A stretch of DNA of 64,000 nt from Pseudomonas paralactis (lineage in GTDB: Bacteria > Pseudomonadota > Gammaproteobacteria > Pseudomonadales > Pseudomonadaceae): the NCBI RefSeq assembly GCF_001439735.1, contig NZ_JYLN01000007.1:186001-250000 (forward strand). The letters run 5' to 3'. Shown piece after piece: positions 16,895 to 25,165 of this stretch; position 1 is the first letter of the stretch, and every line of letters begins with the position of its first letter. The notes under the pieces are model-generated. The model made no database searches. It had not been told where the DNA came from and was given only the letters and a program-made list of their open reading frames with translations. The position numbers and the translations under genes are program-made.

Positions 16895-17452
16895 TTCAAT
16901 CAGCTCCTGCTCGGCGGCACGCACTCGTTCGATGACTTGGGCGATATCCTTGGCGTCACCGTACTGGTAGGCCAGCTTCAAGTAACCCTGGAAGTGCCGC
17001 GCTTCGCTTTTGAGCAAACCGAAGTAGAACTTGCCGAGTTCTTCGTCCAAATGCGGCACCAATGCCTCGAAACGCTCGCAGCTGCGTGCTTCGATAAAAG
17101 CGCCGACCACCAGAGTGTCCACCAGCTTGACCGGCTCGTGGCTGCGCACCACCTTGCGCAAACCCGAGGCATAGCGGCCCGCATGCAGTTGGCGCAGTTC
17201 GACCTTGCGCTTTTTCATCAGGCGCATGACTTGCTCGTGGTGCACCAGTTCTTCGCGGGCCAGGCGCGACATCATATTGATCAGGTCAACATGGCCGTGG
17301 TACTTGGCCATCAGGCTCAGGGCGGTGCTGGCGGCTTTGAATTCGCAGTTCTTGTGGTCGATCAGCAGGGTGTCCTGATCGGCCAGGGCGGCCTGGACCC
17401 AGGCGTCGGGGGTGCGGCAGCCGAGGAATTCATGGATTTCGGGCAGGTTCAT
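16850..17452 (-). CDS. miaE: tRNA-(2-methylthio-N6-isopentenyladenosine37) hydroxylase
   Basis: 200 residues from the ATG at 17452; a TTG five codons upstream is a weaker option. MiaE is a non-haem diiron monooxygenase that hydroxylates ms2i6A at tRNA position 37. The ferritin-like four-helix core is visible with diiron ligands in FKAASTALSLM, SRLAREELVHHEQVM (Glu-Glu-x-x-His) and SEARHFQGYLKLA (Glu-x-x-His). SCERFEALVPHLDEELGKFY is also characteristic. It is convergent with the MFS gene and overlaps it by 45 bp. It is divergent from the stress-protein gene. Confidence 0.93.
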   Translation of the reverse strand: MNLPEIHEFLGCRTPDAWVQAALADQDTLLIDHKNCEFKAASTALSLMAKYHGHVDLINMMSRLAREELVHHEQVMRLMKKRKVELRQLHAGRYASGLRKVVRSHEPVKLVDTLVVGAFIEARSCERFEALVPHLDEELGKFYFGLLKSEARHFQGYLKLAYQYGDAKDIAQVIERVRAAEQELIESPDIEFRFHSGVPA

Positions 17453-17525
17453 CAGGCTCACGGGCAAAGGATCACAAAAGGGCGCCGATTATACCGACCC
17501 CGCCGCAGACCACCAGCCACCGGCC

Positions 17526-17568
17526 TTGATGTGCATCAACATGACGTCTGGCGGGCAGCAACTATAGT
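17526..17568 (+). promoter_or_regulatory. Anr/FNR box and -10 of the universal stress protein promoter
   Basis: TTGAT-GTGC-ATCAA (17526-17539) is a perfect FNR/Anr site. A -10 hexamer TATAGT lies at 17563-17568, which puts the start of transcription near 17574. The box centre (17532.5) is then at -41.5, the class II activation position. This predicts oxygen-limited induction by Anr. Confidence 0.8.
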
Positions 17569-17599
17569 TGTTGCAAGCCCCTTCCTGGAGATCCCGATC

Positions 17600-18463
17600 A
17601 TGCAAGCCATCCGCAGCATCCTGGTGGTCATCGAGCCCGAGCACTCGGAAAGCCTGGCCCTCAAGCGTGCCAAGCTGATTGCCGGGGTGACCGGCGCGCA
17701 TCTGCATTTGCTGGTGTGCGACAAGAAGCATGAGCATTCGGCGTTGCTGAGCCTGCTCAAATCCGGCCTGCAGGAAGACGGCTACAGCGTCACCACCGAG
17801 CAGGCGTGGAACGACAGCCTGCACGAGACCATTATCGAGGTGCAGCAAGCCGAAGGCTGCGGCCTGGTGATCAAGCAGCATTACCCCGACAGCCCGCTGA
17901 AAAAAGCCCTGCTGACGCCGGCGGACTGGAAGCTGCTGCGCTATTGCCCCACGCCGGTGCTGTTGGTCAAGACCGCTACGCCATGGGCTGGGGGAGTGAT
18001 TCTGGCGGCCATCGATGTGGGCAATACCGACAGCGAACACCGCTCACTGCACAACGCGATCATCGACCACGGCTTTGACATCGCCAGCCTTGCCAAGGCG
18101 CAACTGCATGTGATCAGCGCCCATCCGTCGCCGATGCTGTCGGCGGCCGACCCGACCTTCCAGCTCAAGGAAACCATCGAGGCGCGCTATCGCGAGCAAT
18201 GCAAGGCGTTCCAGGACGAGTTCGATGTGGATGACAGGCACCTGCATATCAAGGAAGGTCCGGCCGACGTGCTGATTCCCCATATGGCCCATCAGTTGCA
18301 GGCAGCGGTGACCATCATCGGCACCGTGGCCCGCACCGGAATTTCCGGAGCGCTGATCGGTAATACGGCGGAGGTGGTGCTGGACGCGGTGGAAGGCGAC
18401 GTGCTGGTGCTCAAGCCGCAGACGCTCATGGACCATCTGGAAGAGCTGGCTACCAAGCCCTGA
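17600..18463 (+). CDS. Tandem universal stress protein, UspE-like, probably Anr-induced
   Basis: 287 residues from the ATG at 17600 (CTGGAG ribosome site); the frame is open further upstream, but that part is antisense to miaE. Two Usp domains are visible: about 1-145 (MQAIRSILVVIEPEHSESLAL) and about 150-287 (GGVILAAIDVGNTDSEHRSLH). The second ends with GTVARTGISGALIGNTAEVV, the G-x2-G-x9-GN/S nucleotide-binding loop. Tandem Usp proteins in Pseudomonas support survival under anaerobic energy stress. The perfect Anr box fits that role. Confidence 0.88.
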   Translation: MQAIRSILVVIEPEHSESLALKRAKLIAGVTGAHLHLLVCDKKHEHSALLSLLKSGLQEDGYSVTTEQAWNDSLHETIIEVQQAEGCGLVIKQHYPDSPLKKALLTPADWKLLRYCPTPVLLVKTATPWAGGVILAAIDVGNTDSEHRSLHNAIIDHGFDIASLAKAQLHVISAHPSPMLSAADPTFQLKETIEARYREQCKAFQDEFDVDDRHLHIKEGPADVLIPHMAHQLQAAVTIIGTVARTGISGALIGNTAEVVLDAVEGDVLVLKPQTLMDHLEELATKP

Positions 18464-18511
18464 CGCCGCCCTTCAGGCAATGAAGATCAAATGTGGGAGC
18501 TCGTCAGTCAG

Positions 18512-18979
18512 TTAGCCCAGCGCATCTTTCAAGAATCCCGGGGCGATATAGCGCTGGTAATGCGCTTCAGAGAGGATAAAGAACTCCCGATCAATCGCAT
18601 CGCGCAGGTCCGGCAAGGGCCAGTCGCGAAACTCCGGCAACAGCACCATGCCGTACGCCTCAAGGTTATTGATCACCCGCGCCCCGCGTGCGATCAACTG
18701 GTAAGCCCAGCAGTACTCGGACTGGTGCGGCACAAAGCGAATCTTGCGTTGCTCCAACTGGCTGCGCAGGGTTTTGGGGTCGAAAACCTCCACTTTGCCG
18801 GCCATGACTTGCACCAGCAGTTGTTCGAGCCGGAGCCAGACTGCGCGTTTTTCTTCCTCGTTATAGCCATTCCACTGGATCACTTCGTGGTGGAAACGCT
18901 TGCAGCCGCGACACACGAGATCGCCGTAGACCGTAGAGCACAGGCCTACGCAGGGGGTCTTGATGGTTTGGTTGGACAT
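18512..18979 (-). CDS. DUF1289-containing small cysteine-rich protein
   Basis: 155 residues from the ATG at 18979; an upstream start four codons earlier is possible. The N-terminus holds the DUF1289 pattern TPCVGLCSTVYGDLVCRGC with four cysteines spaced like a metal or Fe-S site, followed by KRFHHEVIQWNGYNEEEKRAVW. The C-terminal 100 residues have no domain I recognise. Function is unknown. It is convergent with the stress-protein gene and divergent from acnB. Confidence 0.8.
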   Translation of the reverse strand: MSNQTIKTPCVGLCSTVYGDLVCRGCKRFHHEVIQWNGYNEEEKRAVWLRLEQLLVQVMAGKVEVFDPKTLRSQLEQRKIRFVPHQSEYCWAYQLIARGARVINNLEAYGMVLLPEFRDWPLPDLRDAIDREFFILSEAHYQRYIAPGFLKDALG

Positions 18980-19065
18980 GGGCAACAACACGCAAATCAG
19001 CGAAACAGTGCGCCATGTTAGCCCTTTGTCTAAGGTTGATCACCCAGCAAACTTGGCCAGGCAAC

Positions 19066-19094
19066 TTACCTTTAGATTTTTTTTGCCGTAGAAT
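19066..19094 (+). promoter_or_regulatory. Candidate sigma-70 promoter of acnB
   Basis: -35 TTACCT (19066-19071), a 17-bp spacer and -10 TAGAAT (19089-19094). It predicts a transcript start near 19101 and a leader of about 275 nt before acnB. The -35 box is a weak match. Confidence 0.4.
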
Positions 19095-19127
19095 CACCCG
19101 GCCTTGTAAGGCGCCAATAATCCGCTG

Positions 19128-19263
19128 GAAGCTGTTTTCAAAGCGTCACGAGCACAGTCGTTCCTTCAGAACGGTGTTGGCGTGGTTTCGACCCGGTAGG
19201 TCAGAGCCCGCGCCAACCCTCATCAGCTCCGTTCTGCAGGCGTAAAACTTTGAAAGCAGCTTC
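19128..19263 (+). ncRNA. Long nested hairpin in the acnB leader (structured leader or small RNA)
   Basis: Four nested complementary pairs are visible: GAAGCTGTTTTCAAAG (19128-19143) with CTTTGAAAGCAGCTTC (19248-19263; 15 Watson-Crick pairs plus one G-U), CAGAACGG (19167-19174) with CCGTTCTG (19229-19236), GTTGGCG (19176-19182) with CGCCAAC (19211-19217), and GACC (19190-19193) with GGTC (19199-19202). Together they form one long irregular stem. Whether it is a leader element or a separate small RNA cannot be told from sequence. I do not recognise it as a named RNA family. Confidence 0.5.
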
Positions 19264-19343
19264 TGTAAAGGAATGTCGGCAGCGCTGGCTTTGCGGCCCA
19301 AAAAGCCCCTGAGCGCATGCGTGCCGTTCATTTCTGGATGAGC

Positions 19344-19355
19344 GTCCCGTGGGAC
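19344..19355. promoter_or_regulatory. Short palindrome just upstream of the acnB ribosome site
   Basis: GTCCCGTGGGAC is a perfect 12-bp palindrome about 20 bp before the acnB start. It could be a small hairpin that affects ribosome access or a protein-binding site. The role is unknown. Confidence 0.35.
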
Positions 19356-19375
19356 CACTGATGAGGGTAATAACT

Positions 19376-21985
19376 GTGCTTGAAGCCTACCGCAAACATA
19401 TCGAAGAGCGTGCAGCACTGGGTATCGTTCCCCAGCCGCTTAACGCCGAACAAACCGCAGGCCTGGTCGAGCTGCTGAAAAATCCTCCGGCTGGCGAAGA
19501 AGAATTCCTCGTTGACCTGATCACCAACCGCATTCCACCAGGCGTTGACGAAGCTGCCTACGTCAAGGCCGGTTTCCTGTCTGCCCTGGCCAAGGGCGAA
19601 GCCACTTCCCCCCTGATCGACAAGAAACGCGCTGTTGAACTGCTCGGCACCATGCAAGGCGGCTACAACATCGTGACGTTGGTCGAGCTGCTGGACGACG
19701 CCACTCTGGCGCCCGTCGCGGCCGCCCAGCTCAAGCACACCCTGCTGATGTTCGATGCGTTCCACGACGTCGCCGAAAAAGCCCGCAACGGCAACGAACA
19801 CGCCAAAGGCGTGATCCAGTCCTGGGCTGATGGCGAGTGGTTCCGCAACCGCCCTACCCTGGCCGACAAGATCAGCCTGCGCGTCTTCAAGGTCACCGGC
19901 GAAACCAACACCGACGACCTGTCCCCGGCGCCTGACGCCTGGTCCCGCCCAGACATCCCGCTGCACGCCCTGGCCATGCTGAAAATGGCTCGCGAAGGCA
20001 TCGTGCCGGACGAGCAAGGCAAGACCGGCCCGATGAAGCAGATCGAAGAAATGCGCGGCCAAGGCTTCCCGATCGCCTACGTCGGTGACGTGGTCGGTAC
20101 CGGTTCGTCGCGTAAATCGGCAACCAACTCGGTCCTGTGGTTCTTCGGCGACGACGTGCCTTACGTGCCGAACAAGCGTGCCGGTGGTTTCTGCTTCGGC
20201 AGCAAAATCGCTCCGATCTTCTACAACACCATGGAAGATGCTGGCGCACTGCCAATCGAATTCGACGTCACCAACATGAACATGGGCGACGTGATCGACC
20301 TGTACCCTCATGCTGGCAAAGTCTGCAAACACGGCACCGACGAAGTCCTGACCACCTTCGAAATGAAGACTCCGGTGCTGTTGGACGAAGTTCGCGCCGG
20401 CGGCCGTATCCCGCTGATCATCGGCCGTGGCCTGACCGACAAGGCCCGTGCCGAGCTGGGCCTGGGCCCTACCGACCTGTTCAAGCTGCCTGAAGCACCT
20501 GTCGACACCGGCAAGGGTTTCACCCTGGCGCAGAAAATGGTCGGCAAGGCGTGCGGCCTGCCGGAAGGCAAAGGCGTTCGTCCAGGCACCTACTGCGAGC
20601 CGAAGATGACCACCGTGGGTTCCCAGGACACCACCGGTCCAATGACCCGTGATGAACTCAAGGACCTGGCGTGCCTGGGCTTCTCGACCGATCTGGTGAT
20701 GCAGTCCTTCTGCCACACCGCGGCTTACCCCAAGCCGATCGACGTGACCACCCACCATACCCTGCCTGACTTCATCATGACCCGTGGCGGTGTATCGCTG
20801 CGTCCGGGCGACGGCATCATCCACAGCTGGCTGAACCGTATGCTGCTGCCGGACACCGTCGGTACCGGCGGTGACTCCCACACTCGTTTCCCGATGGGCA
20901 TCTCGTTCCCGGCCGGTTCCGGTCTGGTCGCGTTCGCCGCAGCCACTGGCGTAATGCCACTGGACATGCCGGAATCGATTCTGGTGCGCTTCAAAGGCAA
21001 GATGAAACCTGGCATCACCCTGCGTGACCTGGTTCATGCCATTCCTTACTACGCGATCCAGGCTGGCCTGCTGACCGTAGAGAAGAAAGGCAAGAAAAAC
21101 GCCTTCTCCGGCCGCATCCTGGAAATCGAAGGCCTGAACGACCTGACGCTGGAACAGGCTTTCGAGCTGTCCGACGCCTCGGCTGAACGTTCGGCTGCCG
21201 GTTGCACCATCAAGCTGTCCAAAGAGTCCGTCACCGAGTACCTGAACTCCAACATCACCCTGCTGCGCTGGATGATCGGCGAAGGCTACGGCGATGCACG
21301 TACCCTGGAACGTCGCGCCCAAGCGATGGAAGCCTGGGTTGCCAACCCGGAACTGATGGAAGCCGATGCCGACGCCGAATACGCCGAAATCATCGAAATC
21401 GACCTGTCGGAAATCAACGAGCCGATCCTCTGCGCCCCTAACGACCCGGACGATGCCCGTCTGTTGTCCAGCGTTGCCGGTGAGAAGATCGACGAAGTGT
21501 TCATCGGTTCGTGCATGACCAACATCGGTCACTTCCGCGCTGCCGGTAAGCTGCTGGAGCAGGTCAAGGGCCAGCTGCCAACGCGTCTGTGGCTGTCGCC
21601 GCCGACCAAGATGGACGCTCACCAGTTGACCGAAGAAGGCTACTACGGCATCTACGGCAAGGCTGGGGCGCGCATGGAGATGCCGGGCTGCTCGCTGTGC
21701 ATGGGTAACCAGGCACGTGTAGAACCGAACTCCACCGTCGTCTCGACTTCGACCCGTAACTTCCCGAACCGCCTGGGTGATGGTGCAAACGTCTACCTGG
21801 CATCGGCTGAGCTGGCGGCCGTCGCCTCCACTCTGGGTCGCCTGCCGACTGTAGAAGAGTACATGGGCTACGCAGCGAAACTGGACACCATGGCCAGTGA
21901 CGTCTACCGCTACCTGAACTTCGACCAGATCGCCGAGTTCCGCAAGATCGCAGCAAGCGCCAACATCCCGGTGATTCAAGCTTAA
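19376..21985 (+). CDS. acnB: Bifunctional aconitate hydratase 2 / 2-methylisocitrate dehydratase
   Basis: 869 residues from the GTG at 19376, which is preceded by GAGGG and gives the family N-terminus LEAYRKHIEERAALGIVPQP. Starting further upstream adds nine unconserved residues. AcnB isomerises citrate to isocitrate through cis-aconitate in the TCA cycle. The AcnB order is intact: HEAT-like domain (about 1-160), swivelling domain with GDVVGTGSSRKSATNSVLWF, then the catalytic domains. The [4Fe-4S] cysteines are in FIGSCMTNIGHF and GCSLCMGNQ, and HTAAYPKP and GDSHTRFP carry active-site residues. The gene stands alone, with a structured leader and a strong terminator. AcnB is a known target of iron-responsive control in Pseudomonas. 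Confidence 0.97.
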   Translation: MLEAYRKHIEERAALGIVPQPLNAEQTAGLVELLKNPPAGEEEFLVDLITNRIPPGVDEAAYVKAGFLSALAKGEATSPLIDKKRAVELLGTMQGGYNIVTLVELLDDATLAPVAAAQLKHTLLMFDAFHDVAEKARNGNEHAKGVIQSWADGEWFRNRPTLADKISLRVFKVTGETNTDDLSPAPDAWSRPDIPLHALAMLKMAREGIVPDEQGKTGPMKQIEEMRGQGFPIAYVGDVVGTGSSRKSATNSVLWFFGDDVPYVPNKRAGGFCFGSKIAPIFYNTMEDAGALPIEFDVTNMNMGDVIDLYPHAGKVCKHGTDEVLTTFEMKTPVLLDEVRAGGRIPLIIGRGLTDKARAELGLGPTDLFKLPEAPVDTGKGFTLAQKMVGKACGLPEGKGVRPGTYCEPKMTTVGSQDTTGPMTRDELKDLACLGFSTDLVMQSFCHTAAYPKPIDVTTHHTLPDFIMTRGGVSLRPGDGIIHSWLNRMLLPDTVGTGGDSHTRFPMGISFPAGSGLVAFAAATGVMPLDMPESILVRFKGKMKPGITLRDLVHAIPYYAIQAGLLTVEKKGKKNAFSGRILEIEGLNDLTLEQAFELSDASAERSAAGCTIKLSKESVTEYLNSNITLLRWMIGEGYGDARTLERRAQAMEAWVANPELMEADADAEYAEIIEIDLSEINEPILCAPNDPDDARLLSSVAGEKIDEVFIGSCMTNIGHFRAAGKLLEQVKGQLPTRLWLSPPTKMDAHQLTEEGYYGIYGKAGARMEMPGCSLCMGNQARVEPNSTVVSTSTRNFPNRLGDGANVYLASAELAAVASTLGRLPTVEEYMGYAAKLDTMASDVYRYLNFDQIAEFRKIAASANIPVIQA

Positions 21986-22000
21986 CGGTGTGTTGATGTG

Positions 22001-22039
22001 AAAAACGCCGCGTATCGCAAGGTACGCGGCGTTTTTTTA
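22001..22039 (+). terminator. Rho-independent terminator of acnB
   Basis: AAAACGCCGCGTA pairs with TACGCGGCGTTTT around a TCGCAAGG loop and is followed by a run of seven T. It lies 16 bp after the stop codon. Confidence 0.93.
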
Positions 22040-22076
22040 TGCCTGGGATACAACGTCAATACCACCGCAAAACAAA

Positions 22077-22165
22077 TGTGGGAGCTGGCTTGCCTGCGAT
22101 AGCGGTGTATCAGTCATGAATGTAATGACTGACAGATAGCTATCGCAGGCAAGCCAGCTCCCACA
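22077..22165. repeat. REPIN, TGTGGGAGCTGG type
   Basis: TGTGGGAGCTGGCTTGCCTG and its inverse CAGGCAAGCCAGCTCCCACA form the two arms, with CGATAGC next to the left arm and GCTATCG next to the right. It lies between convergent acnB and the permease gene. The same type recurs at 32350-32438. Confidence 0.92.
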
Positions 22166-22203
22166 CTTTTAGAGCTGTGCAGTCAGACAGACCGCATCAG
22201 GGC

Positions 22204-23481
22204 TCAAGCAACCAGCGAATACACCAACGCCGTAATGGCAACCAAGCCAACTGCAGTCACAAACACATTCGACGCCTGCCCACGGTACTTGGCCATGGCC
22301 GGCACTTTGCGAATGGCATACATCGGCATCAGGAACAGGATCGACGCGATCACCGGCCCGCCCAGGGTCTCGATCATCCCGAGGATGCTTGGGTTAAGCG
22401 TGGCCACGATCCAGCACACCACCAGCATGAAAGCGGCGGTCATGCGGTCCAGGGTCTTGGGTGCCGGGCGGCGACCGGTCTTGACCACCAGGCCCTTGAG
22501 GCCTTCGCTGGCGCCGATGTAGTGGCCCAGGAACGACTTGGCAATCGCCACGAACGCAATCAACGGCGCGGCAAAGGCGATGGTCGGGTTGTCGAAGTGA
22601 TTCGCCAGGTACGACAGGATCGACAGATTCTGCGCTTTGGCTTCGGCCAACTGCGCCGGCGACAGGGTCAGCACGCAACTGAACACGAAGAACAGCACCA
22701 TCGCCACCATCAGCAGGTGCGCGCGGGACAGGATCTGCGAGCTGCGCTCCTCGGCGTGTGCGCCGTACTGGCGCTTCTGGTCAACCGCAAAGGCCGAGAT
22801 GATCGGCGAATGGTTGAACGAGAACACCATGACCGGAATCGCCAGCCACAGCGTATTGAGCAACGCCGACGGTGCCGGCACCTCACTGGCAGTGCTGAGA
22901 ATGCCACCATTCCAATGCGGCACCAGGTACACAGCCAGGAACAGCAAGGCAACGATAAACGGATACACCATCAGGCTCATGGCCTTGACGATCGCTTGTT
23001 CGCCGCAGCGCACCACGGCCAGCAGACCGAGGATCAGCACAAACGCGAGGATCGCGCGAGGCGGCGGCATGATGTGCAGTTGGTGCTCCATGAAGCTGCT
23101 GACGGTGTTGGTCAGCGCCACGCTGTAGATCAGCAGGATCGGGAAGATCGCGAAGAAATACAGCAAGGTGATCAATGCACCTGCCTTGATACCGAAATGC
23201 TCTTCAACCACGTCGGTGATGTCGGAACCTTCACGGCCGGACAGCACGAAACGGGTCAGCCCACGGTGGGCAAAGAACGTCATCGGGAAGGCCAGCAACG
23301 CCAGGATCACCAGCGGCCAGAAGCCCCCCAGGCCCGCGTTGATCGGCAAGAACAAAGTACCGGCGCCAATGGCGGTACCGAACAGCCCGAGCATCCAGGT
23401 GGTGTCCTGGCGGCTCCAGCTTGTGAGCGTTGCAGGTGTCGTTGCATAGCGTTCGTCGACGCTATTGGCCTGATCATTCAT
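22204..23481 (-). CDS. Hydroxy/aromatic amino acid permease (SdaC-like serine/threonine transporter)
   Basis: 425 residues from the ATG at 23481 (GGAG at about ten bases); an in-frame start six codons upstream is possible. About 11 helices, with the family start DTTWMLGLFGTAIGAGTLFLPINAG, the SdaC-like region FSFNHSPIISAFAVDQK and AIAKSFLGHYIGASEGLKGL. Family members import serine or threonine with H+ or Na+. No deaminase gene is adjacent, so the substrate is not fixed. It ends close to a REPIN that separates it from acnB. Confidence 0.85.
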   Translation of the reverse strand: MNDQANSVDERYATTPATLTSWSRQDTTWMLGLFGTAIGAGTLFLPINAGLGGFWPLVILALLAFPMTFFAHRGLTRFVLSGREGSDITDVVEEHFGIKAGALITLLYFFAIFPILLIYSVALTNTVSSFMEHQLHIMPPPRAILAFVLILGLLAVVRCGEQAIVKAMSLMVYPFIVALLFLAVYLVPHWNGGILSTASEVPAPSALLNTLWLAIPVMVFSFNHSPIISAFAVDQKRQYGAHAEERSSQILSRAHLLMVAMVLFFVFSCVLTLSPAQLAEAKAQNLSILSYLANHFDNPTIAFAAPLIAFVAIAKSFLGHYIGASEGLKGLVVKTGRRPAPKTLDRMTAAFMLVVCWIVATLNPSILGMIETLGGPVIASILFLMPMYAIRKVPAMAKYRGQASNVFVTAVGLVAITALVYSLVA

Positions 23482-24032
23482 CCGGTCGGATCTCCGCATT
23501 CACACGGCCAGGACGAGTCAGAAAAACCTGACAGGCAGCGCCCTGACCTTAACAGGGGCGCGATTGTCCGGGATTCTTGTGAATAAGCAAAGACTTAGCT
23601 GAGGAACGGCAATGCAGTGCAAAGCCTGGAAGGCGGTCCATGGGCAGCTCAGTTGATTCAACGCCAGATGCGCACCGCCTTTACCCACCTCACGAGCCTC
23701 CCTGCCGGCGTGGCATTGGGAGGGTCGATCACGCAAGGCCGGCGAAGCTGTGTTTAAACAAATCCAGTCATTCAAAGTTCTCCAGTGGCAAGCCGCTGAT
23801 AGAAACCCAACATCAATTAAAGTTACGCACCCCCACATATAAGAAAGTTCTTACAGACAGTTAATCAGCGCATCTGGACTGAAACTCTAATTATTGCGGG
23901 TTTTGTTGCAAGGGTTTTCCCAAGCATTGAGAGCCCCTCCTATCACGTCTATATTCCAGCTCAGCTCAAAAAACAAAGTCCTCTAAACCCACGACAGCAG
24001 AATTAAAAACCTCACTCGCCAGGAGCGACTTG
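23482..24032. other. 551-bp intergenic region, AT-richer, with one promoter candidate
   Basis: No credible gene on either strand. It appears AT-richer than its surroundings from about 23750 onward. The only signal is a promoter for the next gene: -35 TTGAGA (23927-23932), a 17-bp spacer and -10 TATATT (23950-23955). An AGGAG ribosome site lies at 24021-24025. Confidence 0.5.
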
Positions 24033-24533
24033 ATGAAAAAACACAACCTTATTTTCTCCCTGATACTTGCCACCGGAATGCTCAGCCCATTGGCCAGCCA
24101 AGCACAACCGGCAGTAGAAAACTCCGACGCAAGTGCCCTGGGCACATCCCCTCGCTGGCTGACGACAAAAGTTTATATAGAGGGCGCCCCAGAGATCGAT
24201 GTAAAGGACAAGTACCCAGGTGTCGTTGGAATATCAGCGTGGGACCCTGAGCGTAATCGCTACGAATTTTTCTACACCGATACCGGGCTATCAAAATATG
24301 ACAACGGCGGCGGCGGTTACTTCATGGTAACAGGGGACAAGAAAAACCATATCCTGATACCCGATAAAGGTGCAACGAGAACCATCGTCAGAAAACTTGA
24401 GACGTTGAACAATCAGGAATTCACTTACTCTCGTGAAGTGCCGCGCGACATGATCGACGCCAACCCTCTTGTTCGAATACATGTGGTTCATGCGCCCTAT
24501 ACCGGATCAGTAAAAACCACCCCCACCCACTAA
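24033..24533 (+). CDS. Secreted protein resembling DUF4822
   Basis: 166 residues from the ATG at 24033, seven bases after AGGAG. A signal peptide (MKKHNLIFSLILATGMLSPLASQA) is clear. The mature part has SPRWLTTKVYIEGAPEIDVK, YPGVVGISAWDPERNRYEFF and FFYTDTGLSKYDNGGGGYF, a pattern I associate with the DUF4822 family of small exported proteins; this is recall, not a search. It is AT-richer than neighbours. It is followed 53 bp later by a second small secreted protein on the same strand, so the two may form an operon. Function is unknown. Confidence 0.75.
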   Translation: MKKHNLIFSLILATGMLSPLASQAQPAVENSDASALGTSPRWLTTKVYIEGAPEIDVKDKYPGVVGISAWDPERNRYEFFYTDTGLSKYDNGGGGYFMVTGDKKNHILIPDKGATRTIVRKLETLNNQEFTYSREVPRDMIDANPLVRIHVVHAPYTGSVKTTPTH

Positions 24534-24586
24534 CCCTCAACACTCACCCCACGAGTAGCGACAATACTCATAAAAGGCCTCACTCA

Positions 24587-25021
24587 ATGAAAACGCTATT
24601 AAAGCCATTATTGGCGTCTGTTTTATTGTTCTCTACCCTTGTTTCAGGCGGCCTTCATGCGCAGGCTTCCACATCAGGAAAACCTGTCGCCATCAGCGCT
24701 GACAATGCGGTGCTGCTGACCGTTTTCCTCAAACATGACCAATCTCGCAACTTGAACGAAATAAGAACAAAACTCACCGAACAGGAACTCTTTAAAGTAT
24801 TCCCTCCTGAAGGGGTAGAGATCGTCAGTTGGACCATCGCCATGGGGATCGGCCACGTCATCGTTCTACGCTTCCCCGCCTCGCGCCTGCGGGAGGTCAA
24901 TCTCGCCATCGAACGCTCTGCATGGGGGCCCTTCAGGACAGAGTTCTTTCCTACCTACGACTACATGGACATCGTAGCGGCCGAACAGAGCAAGGTACGC
25001 AAGCCCGCACCCGCTAAATAA
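24587..25021 (+). CDS. Small secreted protein of unknown function
   Basis: 144 residues with a signal peptide (MKTLLKPLLASVLLFSTLVSGGLHA; cleavage about residue 25-26). The mature part (VAISADNAVLLTVFLKHDQS, then VEIVSWTIAMGIGHVIVLRF and REVNLAIERSAWGPFRTEF) looks like a compact alpha/beta fold. I do not recognise a characterised family. It follows the DUF4822-like gene at 53 bp and is probably cotranscribed. Both genes are AT-richer than the hydroxyacid dehydrogenase downstream. Confidence 0.72.
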   Translation: MKTLLKPLLASVLLFSTLVSGGLHAQASTSGKPVAISADNAVLLTVFLKHDQSRNLNEIRTKLTEQELFKVFPPEGVEIVSWTIAMGIGHVIVLRFPASRLREVNLAIERSAWGPFRTEFFPTYDYMDIVAAEQSKVRKPAPAK

Positions 25022-25165
25022 TTCGCCCGCGTGCAAACAGCGTCTCCCGCTCGCCGAGACGCTGGCACCTTTCGCAAAATCAGTGGCGCTTTCTCGGGCC
25101 CTCGGCATTTCGCGCAACAAAAATGCAGCATACTCCGAGCATCGAACTCACCGGAGAGCTGCCCC

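Noticed and set aside
16937..17599. 221-codon N-terminal extension of the universal stress protein
   Set aside because: It is antisense to miaE, and the Anr box, -10 and ribosome site all point to the ATG at 17600.
19328..21979. 883-codon open frame opposite acnB
   Set aside because: Shadow of acnB in the antisense strand; no protein family recognisable.
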